64,000 nucleotides of DNA from Raineyella sp034933565 (lineage in GTDB: Bacteria > Actinomycetota > Actinomycetes > Propionibacteriales > Propionibacteriaceae), in assembly GCF_034933565.1 (NCBI RefSeq), contig NZ_JAYFNG010000026.1, positions 35,696 to 99,695 of the forward strand, in the 5' to 3' direction. A program made the translations under genes and the position numbers. The notes below the pieces were generated by a model, which did not search any database, was not told the DNA's origin, and was given only the letters and a program-made list of their open reading frames with translations. This document shows positions 16,598-25,669 of this stretch, piece by piece (the first letter of the stretch is position 1; each line of letters begins with the position of its first letter).

Positions 16598-17824
16598 TCA
16601 GCCCAGGTACGTCGCGAGGCGGGGGCGTACGGCCAGGAACGCGGTCATCCCCACCAGGCTGGTCGCCAGCAGGATCAGCGCCAGCGGGGTGGGGCTGTCG
16701 CGGGTGACCAGGCCGACGACCGGGGCGAGGGCGCCGCCGACGCAGAACCGGACCGCGCCGAGCAGCGCGGCGGCGGTGCCGGCCGACCGTCCCTGATGGT
16801 GCAGCGCGATCGCCGTGAGGTTCGCGTTGTGGATCGCCACGAGCGCCATCGCGAAGGGCAGCGGGGCGACGAAGCCGACCACCCCGCCGGCCCCGGTCCC
16901 GACCAGCAGGACCATCACGCCGGCCACCACGACCGAGGCCACGGCGGCGCCCAGCTCGGTCCTGATCAGGCCGTACCGACGCAGCAGCACCGGGTTCAGC
17001 TGCCCGCCGATGACCATCGACAGGCCGATGGTGCCGAAGACCAGCGCAAAGACCCCCGGGGTGAGGCCGTACCGCACCTGGAGGATGAACGACGAGCCGG
17101 AGATGTAGCTGAACAGGGTGCCCGCGCTCGCGGCGGCGCCGATCACCATCGCGATCACCACCGGATCGCGGAACAGCCGGAGGTAGGCGCTGATCGTCGC
17201 CGCCGGGTGCAGCTCCATCCGGCGTTCGGCCGGGAGCGTGTCGGGCAGGAAGAACAGCGCGGCCAGCAACAGCACCAGGCCGGCGACGGCGAGGAAGACG
17301 AAGGTGCCCTGCCACGACATCACCCGCAGCATCACCCCGCCGATCGACGGGGCGAGCACCGGGGCCAGGCCCATCACCAGCATCAGGCGCGACATCAGGG
17401 TCGCCGCCCGGGCACCGGTGAACAGGTCGCGGACAACCGCCATCGCGGTGATCGCCGACGCCGTGCCGGCCAGCCCCTGGAGCACCCGCAGCACGATCAG
17501 GACCCGGATGTCGCCGGTCATCGCGCAGCCGATGGACAGCAGCACGTGCGCCGCCAGCCCCGTGATGACGGGCAGCCGGCGGCCCAGCGCGTCGGACAGC
17601 GGACCGGTCACCAGCTGCCCGAGGCCGAGCCCGATCAGTGAACCGGCCAGGGTGGCCTGGATCTGGCTGTGCGTGGCGCCGAGCTCGCGGGCCATCTCGG
17701 GGAAGGCCGGTAGGTAGACGTCGGTGGACAACGGCCCGATGGCCGCCAACAGTCCGAGGACGACGACCAGCCGGGCGTAGGTGGCACGGCCGATCGGCTC
17801 GCCGGACGTCAGGGCGTCGGCCAT
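16598..17824 (-). CDS. MFS drug exporter, Bcr/CflA type
   Basis: The 408-residue protein has 12 predicted membrane helices. It carries the Bcr/CflA motifs STDVYLPAFPEMARELG after helix 1, GPLSDALGRRLPV in the 2-3 loop and VLRVLQGLAGTASAITAMAV in helix 4. These drug:H+ antiporters export assorted small toxic compounds, and the substrate is not predictable. ATG 17824 is chosen because GGAG lies 5 nt upstream; the open frame extends 34 codons further without a ribosome site. It is divergent from the zinc-ribbon gene. Confidence 0.9.
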   Translation of the reverse strand: MADALTSGEPIGRATYARLVVVLGLLAAIGPLSTDVYLPAFPEMARELGATHSQIQATLAGSLIGLGLGQLVTGPLSDALGRRLPVITGLAAHVLLSIGCAMTGDIRVLIVLRVLQGLAGTASAITAMAVVRDLFTGARAATLMSRLMLVMGLAPVLAPSIGGVMLRVMSWQGTFVFLAVAGLVLLLAALFFLPDTLPAERRMELHPAATISAYLRLFRDPVVIAMVIGAAASAGTLFSYISGSSFILQVRYGLTPGVFALVFGTIGLSMVIGGQLNPVLLRRYGLIRTELGAAVASVVVAGVMVLLVGTGAGGVVGFVAPLPFAMALVAIHNANLTAIALHHQGRSAGTAAALLGAVRFCVGGALAPVVGLVTRDSPTPLALILLATSLVGMTAFLAVRPRLATYLG

Positions 17825-18054
17825 GGGACCTCCAGAGGTGGTGTGCTGCGGGGCACGTCGATGGGACCAGACCGGCAGCCCACTGGCCAGCGCGGCGTTC
17901 CGCTGATCGGGATTGGGCCGGGTCATCGGGCTCCCGGGCCCCGGTCATCGGGACCCGCGCATCGGGCCCGGGAGTCGGCGCGGGCGTACGGATGCGCCGC
18001 AGACGGGCGGCGGGTCGATAGAGTGGGGGACCACACCGGAACAGCGGAGGACGA

Positions 18055-18798
18055 ATGGCGATGAAGGCCCCGGCGAGCGTGCAACGCAGGCTCCTTGACC
18101 TGAACAAGGTCGACACCACTCTCGTACGGCTCTCCCATCGCCGGAAGAACCTGCCCGAGCATGCGGAGGTGCTGCGGATCCAGGCCGAGCTCGCCACCAT
18201 CGACGACGAGCTGACCGCGGCCGAGACCGCGGTGTCCGACGGCGAGCTGGAGCAGCGCCGGGCCGAGACGGATCTTGAGCCGGTGCGGGAGCGCCGGCGC
18301 CGCGACCAGGCCAGGATCGATGCCGGCGACGTGGACGCCAAGGCGCTGCGCGGACTGGTCGACGAGGTCGCCCACCTGGATCGGCGGATCGGTGAGCTGG
18401 AGGACGCCCAGCTCGAGGCGATGGAACGGCTGGAGGAGGCCACCACGGCGCGCGACCGGGTCGCCGGCCGCCGTGCCGACCTGGATGCGGCGCTCAGGGC
18501 CGCCGTCGCCGCCCGGACCAAGGTCGCCCAGGAGATCGACACCGAGGCCAAGGGCCAGCTCGCGGTCCGGGCGGAGATCCTCCAGGACCTCCCGCAGGAC
18601 CTGTTCGCCCTGTACGAGAAGACCCGCCAGCACGTCGGGTCCGGAGCCGCCGCCCTGGTGGCCCGCCGCTGTGAGGGGTGCGGCCTGGAGGCCAACGCGG
18701 CCGACCTGCGGGCGTACGCGGCGGCGGGGCCCGACGACGTGCTCCGGTGCGCCGAATGCGGCCGGATCCTGGTCCGGACGGCCGAATCGGGGCTCTGA
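18055..18798 (+). CDS. C4-type zinc-ribbon coiled-coil protein
   Basis: Residues 10-185 form a long antiparallel coiled coil rich in E/A/R/L. The last 60 residues carry CEGCG and CAECG, a four-cysteine ribbon of the zf-RING_7 type. Related bacterial proteins (for example Helicobacter HP0958 and Chlamydia CT398) bind RNA or membrane-machinery partners, but the function in actinobacteria is not established. ATG 18055 has GGAGGA upstream. In many actinobacteria this gene sits beside a nuclease; here an RNB-domain nuclease follows. Confidence 0.85.
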   Translation: MAMKAPASVQRRLLDLNKVDTTLVRLSHRRKNLPEHAEVLRIQAELATIDDELTAAETAVSDGELEQRRAETDLEPVRERRRRDQARIDAGDVDAKALRGLVDEVAHLDRRIGELEDAQLEAMERLEEATTARDRVAGRRADLDAALRAAVAARTKVAQEIDTEAKGQLAVRAEILQDLPQDLFALYEKTRQHVGSGAAALVARRCEGCGLEANAADLRAYAAAGPDDVLRCAECGRILVRTAESGL

Positions 18799-18837
18799 GG
18801 GGCCGCCTCTGCGGATCCCCACGCGTAGGGTGGGGAC

Positions 18838-20271
18838 ATGCCCGCGCGCCATCTCAATGTGCATGGCGTCCTCCCGTCCGCGCTCGTCGAGGGTGTCGCC
18901 CGCCTGCAGGCTCGGCTCAACATCCCCGACGGGTTCCCCGCCGAGGTGCTGGCCGCTGCCGACCACGCGGCCCGCTCGCCCCGGCTTCCGCCACTCGACC
19001 GTACCGACCTCGATCTGGTCACCATCGACCCGCCCGGGTCGCGCGACCTCGACCAGGCGGTGCACATCGCCCGCGACGGGGCCGGCTACCTCGTCTCGTA
19101 CGCCATCGCCGACATCGCCGCCTTCGTCGCGCCCGGTGACGCCGTCGATCTCGAGGCGCATCGGCGCGGCCAGACCTTCTACGCCCCGCACCGGCGGTTC
19201 CCGCTGCACCCGCCGGTACTGTCAGAGGGGGCCGCGAGCCTGCTGCCGGGGGAGGCCCGGCCGGCCCTGCTGTGGCAGATCCGGCTCGACCACGACGGGG
19301 CCACGGTGGAGAAGGGCGTCCGCCGGGCGCTGGTGCGGTCCCGGGCCCAGCTCAGCTACGACGAGGTCCAGATGGACCTGGACACCGACCGTGCGGACGA
19401 CTCGCTCGACCTGCTGCGCGAGGTGGGGCTGCTGCGTGAGGAACGCGAGGCGGCCCGCGGCGGGGTGAGCCTGACCATTCCCGAGCAGGAGATCGAGGTC
19501 CGCTCCCCGGGCCGGTGGCGGTTGAAGTTCCGCCGACCGGTGCGGATCGAGGACTGGAACGCGCAGATCTCGCTGCTCACCGGCATGTCCGCGGCCCGGA
19601 TCATGCTCGACCACAATGTCGGCATCCTGCGCACCCTGCCGCACGCCGAACCGACCGCGTTGGCCAAGCTGCGGCGTACGGCCGCCGCTCTGGAGATCCC
19701 CTGGCCGACCGAGCAGGCCTACCCGGACTTCATCCGCACCCTCGACATGAACCTCCCCGAGGCCGCCGCGATGGGCTACGCGGCGACGATGCTGTTCCGC
19801 GGTGCCGACTACGACGCGTTCGTGGGGACCCATCCGCTGCTGGACGTGCACGCGGCGCTGGCGACCGAGTACTCCCACGTCACCGCGCCGCTGCGCCGGC
19901 TCGTCGACCGCTATGCCGAGGAGACCTGTGTCGCGCTGTGCGCCGGCCGGCCGGTGCCGGAGTGGGTGCTGGCGGCGTACGAACGGCTGCCGGAGGAGAT
20001 GAACGCCTCGAACAACCGCGCCGCGACGTTCGAGCACACGATCATCGACATGACCGAAGCGCTGACGCTGTCCGGCCGGGTGGGCCAGGAGTTCGTCGGC
20101 ACGGTGATCGAGCGGCGCGGGAAGGCGCCGGAACGGGCCCGGGTGATGATCAGCAAGCCGGCCGTCGAGGCCGACGTGGTCGGCACCCCACCGCTGGGGG
20201 AGCGGCTGCGCGTACGCCTCGACCGGGTCGACATCGCCGCCGGACGTACGGAGTTCAGCCTGGTCGGATGA
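18838..20271 (+). CDS. RNB-domain ribonuclease (RNase II/R family, compact form)
   Basis: At 477 residues this is shorter than RNase R and lacks cold-shock and S1 domains. The RNB core is clear: TIDPPGSRDLDQAVHI with clustered Asp residues for two Mg2+ ions, YAIADIAAFV, HRRFPLHPPVLSEGAASLLP, and the closing AEYSHVTAPLRRLVDRY-type segment. It should degrade single-stranded RNA from the 3' end. ATG 18838 has TAGGGT 6 nt upstream and no ribosome site, so a leaderless transcript separate from the zinc-ribbon gene is likely. Confidence 0.92.
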   Translation: MPARHLNVHGVLPSALVEGVARLQARLNIPDGFPAEVLAAADHAARSPRLPPLDRTDLDLVTIDPPGSRDLDQAVHIARDGAGYLVSYAIADIAAFVAPGDAVDLEAHRRGQTFYAPHRRFPLHPPVLSEGAASLLPGEARPALLWQIRLDHDGATVEKGVRRALVRSRAQLSYDEVQMDLDTDRADDSLDLLREVGLLREEREAARGGVSLTIPEQEIEVRSPGRWRLKFRRPVRIEDWNAQISLLTGMSAARIMLDHNVGILRTLPHAEPTALAKLRRTAAALEIPWPTEQAYPDFIRTLDMNLPEAAAMGYAATMLFRGADYDAFVGTHPLLDVHAALATEYSHVTAPLRRLVDRYAEETCVALCAGRPVPEWVLAAYERLPEEMNASNNRAATFEHTIIDMTEALTLSGRVGQEFVGTVIERRGKAPERARVMISKPAVEADVVGTPPLGERLRVRLDRVDIAAGRTEFSLVG

Positions 20272-20391
20272 TCGACGGGCGCGCAGGAATGGGCACCCGT
20301 GCTCAGGGGTTGATACCCGAGCTCACGGGTGATCGGCCGGGGCGGCGGGCGATGGTGGCGGTACGGCCGCAGTGGCGTAGAGTGGTCCGTC

Positions 20392-20750
20392 GGACGAGTC
20401 GAGCGGACGGCCGCGGCACGCGAGTGCTGAGGAAAGTCCGGGCTCCGCAGAGCAGGGTGGTGGGTAACGCCCACCCGGGGTGACCCGCGGGACAGTGCCA
20501 CAGAAAGCAGACCGCCCGCCTTCACGGGCGGGTAAGGGTGAAACGGTGGTGCAAGAGACCACCAGCACCCCAGGTGACTGGGGTGGCTCGGTAAACCCCA
20601 CCCGGAGCAAGACCAGACAGGGAGCGTCCGAGGGCTGCTCGCCCGAGCTCCCGGGTAGGTCGCGCGAGGCCGTTGGCAACAGCGGTCCAAGATAGATGGT
20701 CGTCGGCGCCTTCGGGCGTCACAGAACCCGGCTTACAGCTCGACTCGTCC
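20392..20750 (+). ncRNA. rnpB: RNase P RNA (class A)
   Basis: The 5' strand of helix P1 (20392-20403) pairs perfectly over 12 bp with 20739-20750. The conserved core reads in order: GAGGAAAGTCCGGGCTCC, the purine-rich ACAGAAAGCAGACCGCC, GGTAAGGGTGAAA, GAGACCACCAGC, GGTAAACCCCAC, AGGCCGTTGGCAA and finally ACAGAACCCGGCTTA. These are the P4 and J-region signatures of bacterial type A RNase P RNA, which cleaves the 5' leader from pre-tRNA. Open frames crossing this region are spurious. Confidence 0.97.
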
Positions 20751-20845
20751 CCCACCTCCGGCCGGATGGTGCCCTGTGGGTGTCGATCGGCGGAACGACG
20801 CCGAACGGTGCGTGTAGTGACGTGGTGAAGTGTGTGAACACCTGT

Positions 20846-21034
20846 ATGAACAAAGAGCGTCCACGAGCGTCCAGAGGTCAGGACGGGCGATCACGCGATG
20901 CTCTGAGCGTCCACAGGTCCCGCGAGGTCGTGCGCCACCTCCGCGAGGCCGGTCACTCGGTGACCGACTCCGCTGCGATCCTCGGTGTCTCCCGCGGCCG
21001 GATCTCCCAGCTCGTGAGACCCGCCGGCCGCTGA
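20846..21034 (+). CDS. Possible small helix-turn-helix protein downstream of rnpB
   Basis: A 62-codon frame from ATG 20846 ends in a segment with helix-turn-helix character (VVRHLREAGHSVTDSAAILG followed by VSRGRISQLV). The first half is Arg-rich and undistinguished, and no clear ribosome site is seen. An upstream in-frame GTG at 20834 is possible. It could be a real small DNA-binding protein or the relic of one. Three GAGCGTCCA nonamers (20855, 20865, 20905) lie in it. The rest of 20751-21160 shows nothing else. Confidence 0.35.
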   Translation: MNKERPRASRGQDGRSRDALSVHRSREVVRHLREAGHSVTDSAAILGVSRGRISQLVRPAGR

Positions 21035-21160
21035 ACGTACGATGCCCCCCAACCCTCACGCCGCGGCTATCGCTGAGGGAGCTCTCGGGATGCTCGGGGC
21101 AGGTGGGCTCGGCAGGTCAGCGGGTCTGCGGGCGGGGGTCGGCCGCCATCGCCGCTCCCG

Positions 21161-23152
21161 TCAGCCGAGCTCGGTCAGGGCCGCGGTCAGCTCGTCGGCG
21201 GACGGCGGGGTGCCCTCGATCGTACGGGCGATCCGGCCCTGGTCCATCACGACCACACGCCGGCAGCTGCGGACCAGTTCGTCGACGTCGGAGGAGACCA
21301 GCAGCACCGCGGCGCCGTTCTCGGCGGCATCGGACAGCTTCTCCCGCATCATCGCGCGGGCGTCGAAGTCGAGACCGCGGCCCGGCTCGTTGACGATCAG
21401 GACGTCCGCCTCCTGCGTCATCAGCTCGTCCAACAGGAGCATCTGCTGCTGGCCACCGGACAGGGTCGAGCCGACGCTCTCCGGCTTCTCGCCGTGTCGC
21501 AGTGCCCGTCGACCGCGGAGCCGTTTGGTGGCGGACTGCAACTTCTCCAGCGCGCCCAGGATGCCGGCGATCCCCTCGACCTCGGACTCGAAGCTCGAGT
21601 CGTCGGCCCAGCCACCGGTCATCATCGCGCGGGCGACGGAGCGCTTCCGCTCCTCGCCGGTCTCCTCGTCGGGCCCGGCGAGGTAGGCGATCTTCAGCCG
21701 CGCGGCGTCCTCGGGGGAGGCGATGGCGCGGTTGTAACCGTTGATCCGCAGCGTCCGGAAGGTGCCGGGGGCGCGGCCGTTGAGGGCTCCGACGACCGCG
21801 TCCTGACCCGCCCGGCGGCCGCCGGTGATGCCGAGCACCTCACCGGAGAAGACGCTGAACGAGATGTCGTGCACCGGGGTGCCGCTCGTCCCGGGGGCGC
21901 TCAGGCCGTCGATCTCGAGGACGATCTGCTGGGACTCATCGACCGAGTCGTCGGCGTACAGCCGCCCGTCGTCGGAGGCGATGGCCCGTCGCCCCTGGCC
22001 CGCCACCGGGGCCGGCGCCGCGGGCTCCTCGCGGTCGGGTGCCGACTCCCGGACGATCGCCTGCTCGGCCTCCGTCGCGACGGTGGGGGCCACCTTGGTC
22101 CAGGTCGTGCCGGGGGCACTGGGGCTGGTCGCCCAGGACGTCCCCGCTCCGCCGGCCGCAGGGGCCGAGGGCTGGTGCTGCGGCGCCCGGGTGGGCGTGA
22201 ACGCAGAGGCGTACGGCTGCGTCGGGGACGACGTGGTGGAGGCGGGCTGCGTCGAGGCCGGCTGTGTCGAGATCGGTGCGGTGGAGCCCGGCGCGGTGTA
22301 CGCCGGGGGAGCGTACGACTGCGGGGCGTACGCTCCGGACGGCTGGTGACCGGCGGCCGGCGGCTGCGGGTCGGTGGCCGCAGCGGCCTCCTCGCGGGCG
22401 AACTCGTCGTCCATCCGGTCGGGGAACCAGGCCCGCCGGGCCGCGCGGGTGCGCATGTGGGCGGCGATCTCCTCGGTCGTGACCCGACGCGGGTCGAGGA
22501 CCTCGGGGATCCGGCCGTTGCGGACCACGGCGATCCGGGTGGCGACCGCCTGCACCTCGTGCAGCCGATGGGAGACGTACAGCACCGACCGGCCCTGCCG
22601 GGTGAGGCGGCTGATGATGAAGTGGAGCCGGTCGATCTCCCTGACGTTCAGTGTCGCCGCCACCTCGTCCATGATGACCAGCTGAGCGTCCTCCGCGAGG
22701 AGGCGGACGGCCTCCACCAGACCCTGCTCGGCGTGCGCCAGCTCGCCCAGCGGGGTGTCGGGGTCGAGCCCGACGGCGGCGTCGTCGAGCAGCCACTGGG
22801 CCGGGCGGACGAGCGCGCGCTGCGGACGATCGGCCTGGTAGGTGTTGCGGAAGATCGCCCGGGCGACGGTCAGCTCCGGGTCCAGGGTGAAGTCCTGCTG
22901 GATGATGCCGACGCCGCGCGACTGGGCGTCGAGGGGGTCCTTCGGCCAGTACGGTGCATTGTTGAGCCGCATCGTGCCACCGTCGGCCTGCAGCAGGCCG
23001 GAGAGCACCGACATCAGGGTGGACTTGCCGGCGCCGTTCTCACCGACGATGCCGACGATGTCGCCGCGGCCGACAGACAGGTCGACGCCGTCGAGGGCTC
23101 GATTGCTGCCGAAGGACTTGGTGATGCCGACGATGTCGAGGAGCGTGTCCAC
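21161..23152 (-). CDS. Sugar-type ABC transporter ATPase with two nucleotide-binding domains and a long linker
   Basis: The layout is RbsA/MglA-like, 663 residues from GTG 23152 (AGGAGGA 7 nt upstream). NBD1 has Walker A GENGAGKST (37-45), Walker B MDE at 161-163 and switch His195, but its signature is LAHAEQGLVE instead of an LS-type motif. NBD2 (about 411-663) has the family's usual non-canonical Walker A (GGRRAGQD), a good LSGGQQQ (564-570) and NEP at 588-590, with no switch His. Between them is an unusual stretch of about 150 residues (255-405) rich in P, A, T, S and Q. No permease or binding protein adjoins it, so the partner genes are elsewhere or it is not a transporter. Confidence 0.85.
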   Translation of the reverse strand: MDTLLDIVGITKSFGSNRALDGVDLSVGRGDIVGIVGENGAGKSTLMSVLSGLLQADGGTMRLNNAPYWPKDPLDAQSRGVGIIQQDFTLDPELTVARAIFRNTYQADRPQRALVRPAQWLLDDAAVGLDPDTPLGELAHAEQGLVEAVRLLAEDAQLVIMDEVAATLNVREIDRLHFIISRLTRQGRSVLYVSHRLHEVQAVATRIAVVRNGRIPEVLDPRRVTTEEIAAHMRTRAARRAWFPDRMDDEFAREEAAAATDPQPPAAGHQPSGAYAPQSYAPPAYTAPGSTAPISTQPASTQPASTTSSPTQPYASAFTPTRAPQHQPSAPAAGGAGTSWATSPSAPGTTWTKVAPTVATEAEQAIVRESAPDREEPAAPAPVAGQGRRAIASDDGRLYADDSVDESQQIVLEIDGLSAPGTSGTPVHDISFSVFSGEVLGITGGRRAGQDAVVGALNGRAPGTFRTLRINGYNRAIASPEDAARLKIAYLAGPDEETGEERKRSVARAMMTGGWADDSSFESEVEGIAGILGALEKLQSATKRLRGRRALRHGEKPESVGSTLSGGQQQMLLLDELMTQEADVLIVNEPGRGLDFDARAMMREKLSDAAENGAAVLLVSSDVDELVRSCRRVVVMDQGRIARTIEGTPPSADELTAALTELG

Positions 23153-23309
23153 GCGTTGTCCTCCTGGGAAACTGGGAGCCGGGGAGCGGGGATAGGGAGC
23201 CGGATCGGGGAGCCGGGGCGCTTCGGAGCCGGTGTCCGCGGCGCTTCGGAGCCGGTGGCCGAGGCGCGCCACCCCGATCTGCCACCCCAATCTAACGGAC
23301 GGGGAACGG

Positions 23310-24191
23310 TCAGTGATCCACGACCGGATCGTCTGCGACGGTGAGCACCTCGGCGCCGTCGTCGGTGACGACCAGGGTCTGCTCGAACTGCGCACAGATG
23401 CTGCCGTCCTTGGTGAGCACGGTCCAGTCGTCGTCCCACTGGTACCAGTCGTGGCCGCCGAGGGTGATCATCGGCTCGATCGTGAACGTCATCCCCGGCT
23501 GGATCACCGTGGTGGCGAACGGCGAGTCGTAGTGCGGGATGACCAGGCCGGAATGGAAGGCGGTGTGCACGCCGTGGCCGGTGTAGTCGCGGATCACGCC
23601 GTAGCCGAACCGCTTGGCGTACTTCTCGATGGTGAGCCCGATGACGTTGACGCGACGTCCGGGCTTCACCACCTTGATCGCCCGGTCCATCGCCGCCTTC
23701 GTCCGGTCCACCAGGTCGACCACCTCGGGGGCGACGTCACCACAGAGGAACGTGTAGCAGTTGTCACCGTGCACGCCGTTCTTGTATGCGGTGACGTCGA
23801 CCTTGACGATGTCACCGTCCTCGAGCGGGCGCTGGTCCGGGATCCCGTGACAGATGACCTCGTTCACCGAGGTGCAGATCGACTTGGGGAAGCCCCGGTA
23901 GTTGAGCGAGGACGGGTAGGCGCCGTGGTCGCACATGTACTCGTGAGCGATCCGGTCGAGCGTGTCCGTCGTGACCCCGGGTGCCACCGCACGGCCCGCC
24001 TCGTGCATCGCGTTGGCGGCGATCCGGCTGACCTCGCGCATCTTCTCGATGGTCTCGGCGCTCTGCACGTCGGAGCCCGTGTACACATCGATCGTGGGGT
24101 CGTCCTTCGCCTTGTCGGCGTACTCGGGCCGGTCGATGCCGGCCGGCACATGGAGGACAGGGGTCACGGGATACTGCTTCATGGGCGTCAC
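23310..24191 (-). CDS. map: Methionine aminopeptidase, type I
   Basis: This 293-residue M24A enzyme removes the initiator methionine from nascent proteins. Metal ligands are all present: VDVTAYKNGVHGDN (two Asp), GHGVHTAFH (His), FTIEPM (Glu) and QFEQT (Glu). The catalytic His sits in EVICHGIPD. GTG 24191 is chosen over ATG 24182 because TAACCT lies 7 nt before the GTG and neither has a ribosome site; the mRNA is probably leaderless. The extra N-terminal segment (to about residue 40) is typical of actinobacterial MetAP. Confidence 0.95.
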   Translation of the reverse strand: MTPMKQYPVTPVLHVPAGIDRPEYADKAKDDPTIDVYTGSDVQSAETIEKMREVSRIAANAMHEAGRAVAPGVTTDTLDRIAHEYMCDHGAYPSSLNYRGFPKSICTSVNEVICHGIPDQRPLEDGDIVKVDVTAYKNGVHGDNCYTFLCGDVAPEVVDLVDRTKAAMDRAIKVVKPGRRVNVIGLTIEKYAKRFGYGVIRDYTGHGVHTAFHSGLVIPHYDSPFATTVIQPGMTFTIEPMITLGGHDWYQWDDDWTVLTKDGSICAQFEQTLVVTDDGAEVLTVADDPVVDH

Positions 24192-24308
24192 GTGGCACAG
24201 GTTACTCGGCGGACCATCCCGTTCCCGGTGACGAGTCGGGGTCGATCCCGAGTGGTCCGGGTACGACGCGCGACGGTCGGCCAGGAGGCCCGACGCGGTC
24301 ACGACGGA

Positions 24309-24340
24309 TGGAACGTACGACGGGTGGAACGTACGACGGG
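24309..24340 (+). repeat. Two perfect 16-bp tandem copies
   Basis: TGGAACGTACGACGGG is repeated head to tail in the gap between the divergent map and small-protein genes. The gap (24192-24445) shows nothing else clear. Confidence 0.85.
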
Positions 24341-24445
24341 CGGGATGCGGGACGAGTGCCGGGACGGGTGTGGGCGGTGCGGGGCGGTGCCATGCTGGAA
24401 CCGGGCACGTTGACGTGCCGCCGAACCTGCTGCAGGGAGGACATC

Positions 24446-24667
24446 GTGACCGAACTGGAGGACACCTGGTGGTACTGCATGAAGCACCACGCGGTGGAAC
24501 GCTACGGAGGCTGCCGGGCGGCCGACCGTCTCGGGCCCTACGGGACGCGCGAGGAGGCCACGCACGCCCTCGAGCGGGTCCAGGAGCGCAACGAGGCCTG
24601 GGACGAGGACCCGCGCTGGAACGACGAGGACGAGGACGACGACAAGGACGACCGGGCGGGGCGGTGA
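24446..24667 (+). CDS. Small conserved acidic hypothetical protein
   Basis: The 73-residue protein starts at GTG 24446 with GGGAGGA 5-6 nt upstream. The sequence WWYCMKHHAVE, GGCRAADRLGPYGTREEATHAL and RNEAWDEDPRW resembles a short actinobacterial family with a Cys/His pair near the N-terminus, hinting at metal binding. The last 20 residues are almost all Asp/Glu/Lys. Function unknown. The following gene is convergent. Confidence 0.75.
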   Translation: MTELEDTWWYCMKHHAVERYGGCRAADRLGPYGTREEATHALERVQERNEAWDEDPRWNDEDEDDDKDDRAGR

Positions 24668-24687
24668 CGGCCGCCGGCGTGCTGTGG

Positions 24688-25506
24688 TCAGCGCCGCCAG
24701 GGGGTCGGCGAGTGGTCGTCCGGTCGCGCGTCGTGCCAGGGCCGGGGAGCCTCGGGCGACGACGGGCTCCGGGACGGGGCCGGTCGTGACGCCGACGTGG
24801 CCCCGGTGGGGCCCGACGTGGTCCCGGTGGGATCGGGCTCGTCCCGGGGCGCCGGGGTGTCGGTGAACTTCGGCATCCGGATCGTCGAGGTGTCCTCGTC
24901 CCACTGACCCACGGCGACCAGGGCGAGTCCGCCGCCCAGGGGCACCACCTGGGGGTTCGTCGCGGTCACGTCGGAGGGGGACGGCTCCGGTGGCGACACC
25001 TGGCCCACCGGCTCGACCAGGTGCAGCGGCGAGCGCTGATCGGCGGGGCCCGGCTGCCCGGTCCGGGTCGGGCCCCGGCCGGCGGTGACGGGGGGCGTAC
25101 GGGTCGCCGGCTCCTGGAACCGGCGTGGTGAGGGTGCCGGCGGCATGGTCGTGCGGGGCCTGGCCGCCGAACCCTGCGGCCACGGTCGGGACGCCGACGC
25201 GGTGGAGGACGGGCGCGGGAACGACGAGGCACGCAGGGCCCACGGGCCGACCACCGTCTGCTCGGACGGTGTCAGCGTCTGCGGCGGTGTCTGTGGCGGC
25301 GCCTGCGACGGCGCCGGGGACCCGGGCCGGGACCCCGGCCCCGACGTGGACCGGGCCGGTCCGGACGAGGACCGGGAGGTGGGCACGGACACCGGTCGGG
25401 CCCGCCCCGGCATCGGGGACTGTGACCGGGGGCGGGGCAGGACGGCCCACGGCGCGGGACGTTCGTCCCGGCTCCGGCTCCAAGCCCGTAGGCGCCTCTG
25501 GGTCAC
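24688..25506 (-). CDS. Proline/serine/arginine-rich hypothetical protein
   Basis: The 272 codons from GTG 25506 have a strong G/C bias at the third position in this frame, which favours real coding; frames on the opposite strand look noisier. Residues 1-160 and 225-272 are low-complexity P/S/R/T. The middle (about 165-222) is more ordinary (DVTATNPQVVPLGGGLALVA, VGQWDEDTSTIRMPKFTDTP) and may be the only folded part. No signal peptide or membrane segment is evident. No family recognised. Confidence 0.5.
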   Translation of the reverse strand: MTQRRLRAWSRSRDERPAPWAVLPRPRSQSPMPGRARPVSVPTSRSSSGPARSTSGPGSRPGSPAPSQAPPQTPPQTLTPSEQTVVGPWALRASSFPRPSSTASASRPWPQGSAARPRTTMPPAPSPRRFQEPATRTPPVTAGRGPTRTGQPGPADQRSPLHLVEPVGQVSPPEPSPSDVTATNPQVVPLGGGLALVAVGQWDEDTSTIRMPKFTDTPAPRDEPDPTGTTSGPTGATSASRPAPSRSPSSPEAPRPWHDARPDDHSPTPWRR

Positions 25507-25569
25507 GGCTCGACTGTACTCGGGGTGGCCGGGGGGATCGACCCACGGGGATCGACCGCGGACGTTGTT

Positions 25570-25649
25570 CCACCGGGCTGTGTATCACCGTTCACTCGGT
25601 CATTCCACTGGGCTGTGTATCACCGCTCAGTCGGTCATTCCACTGGGCC
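25570..25649 (+). repeat. 35-bp tandem repeat (2.3 copies) upstream of glnA2
   Basis: Units 25570-25604 and 25605-25639 differ at three positions (core GGGCTGTGTATCACCG), and 25640-25649 starts a third copy. They occupy the promoter-side region of glnA2. Confidence 0.9.
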
Positions 25650-25653
25650 GGTC

Positions 25654-25669
25654 GACACACCACTGAAAC
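25654..25669 (+). promoter_or_regulatory. Weak candidate GlnR-like site before glnA2
   Basis: GACAC-N6-GAAAC matches the spacing and second half of the actinobacterial GlnR consensus (GTNAC-N6-GAAAC) but lacks the T of the first half. It lies 23 nt before the ATG, near the expected -35 if CAGACT (25681-25686) is the -10. Tentative. Confidence 0.3.

Noticed and set aside
15018..19067. A 1349-codon open frame on the minus strand
   Set aside because: Only its last 499 codons are Xaa-Pro aminopeptidase. The rest runs antisense or out of frame across the Bcr/CflA and zinc-ribbon genes, reads as Arg/Ala/Ser low complexity, and is open only because of GC bias.
20480..20695. Several short frames inside 20390-20750
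   Set aside because: They fall within RNase P RNA, whose conserved core explains the sequence.
24299..25588. A 429-codon minus-strand frame overlapping the proline-rich hypothetical
   Set aside because: The frame at 24688-25506 has stronger third-position GC bias and a more ordinary central segment. The longer frame also runs through the small acidic gene on the other strand.
25570..25649. 35-bp repeats considered as a CRISPR array
   Set aside because: The copies are directly adjacent with no spacers, only 2.3 units long, and no cas gene is present.
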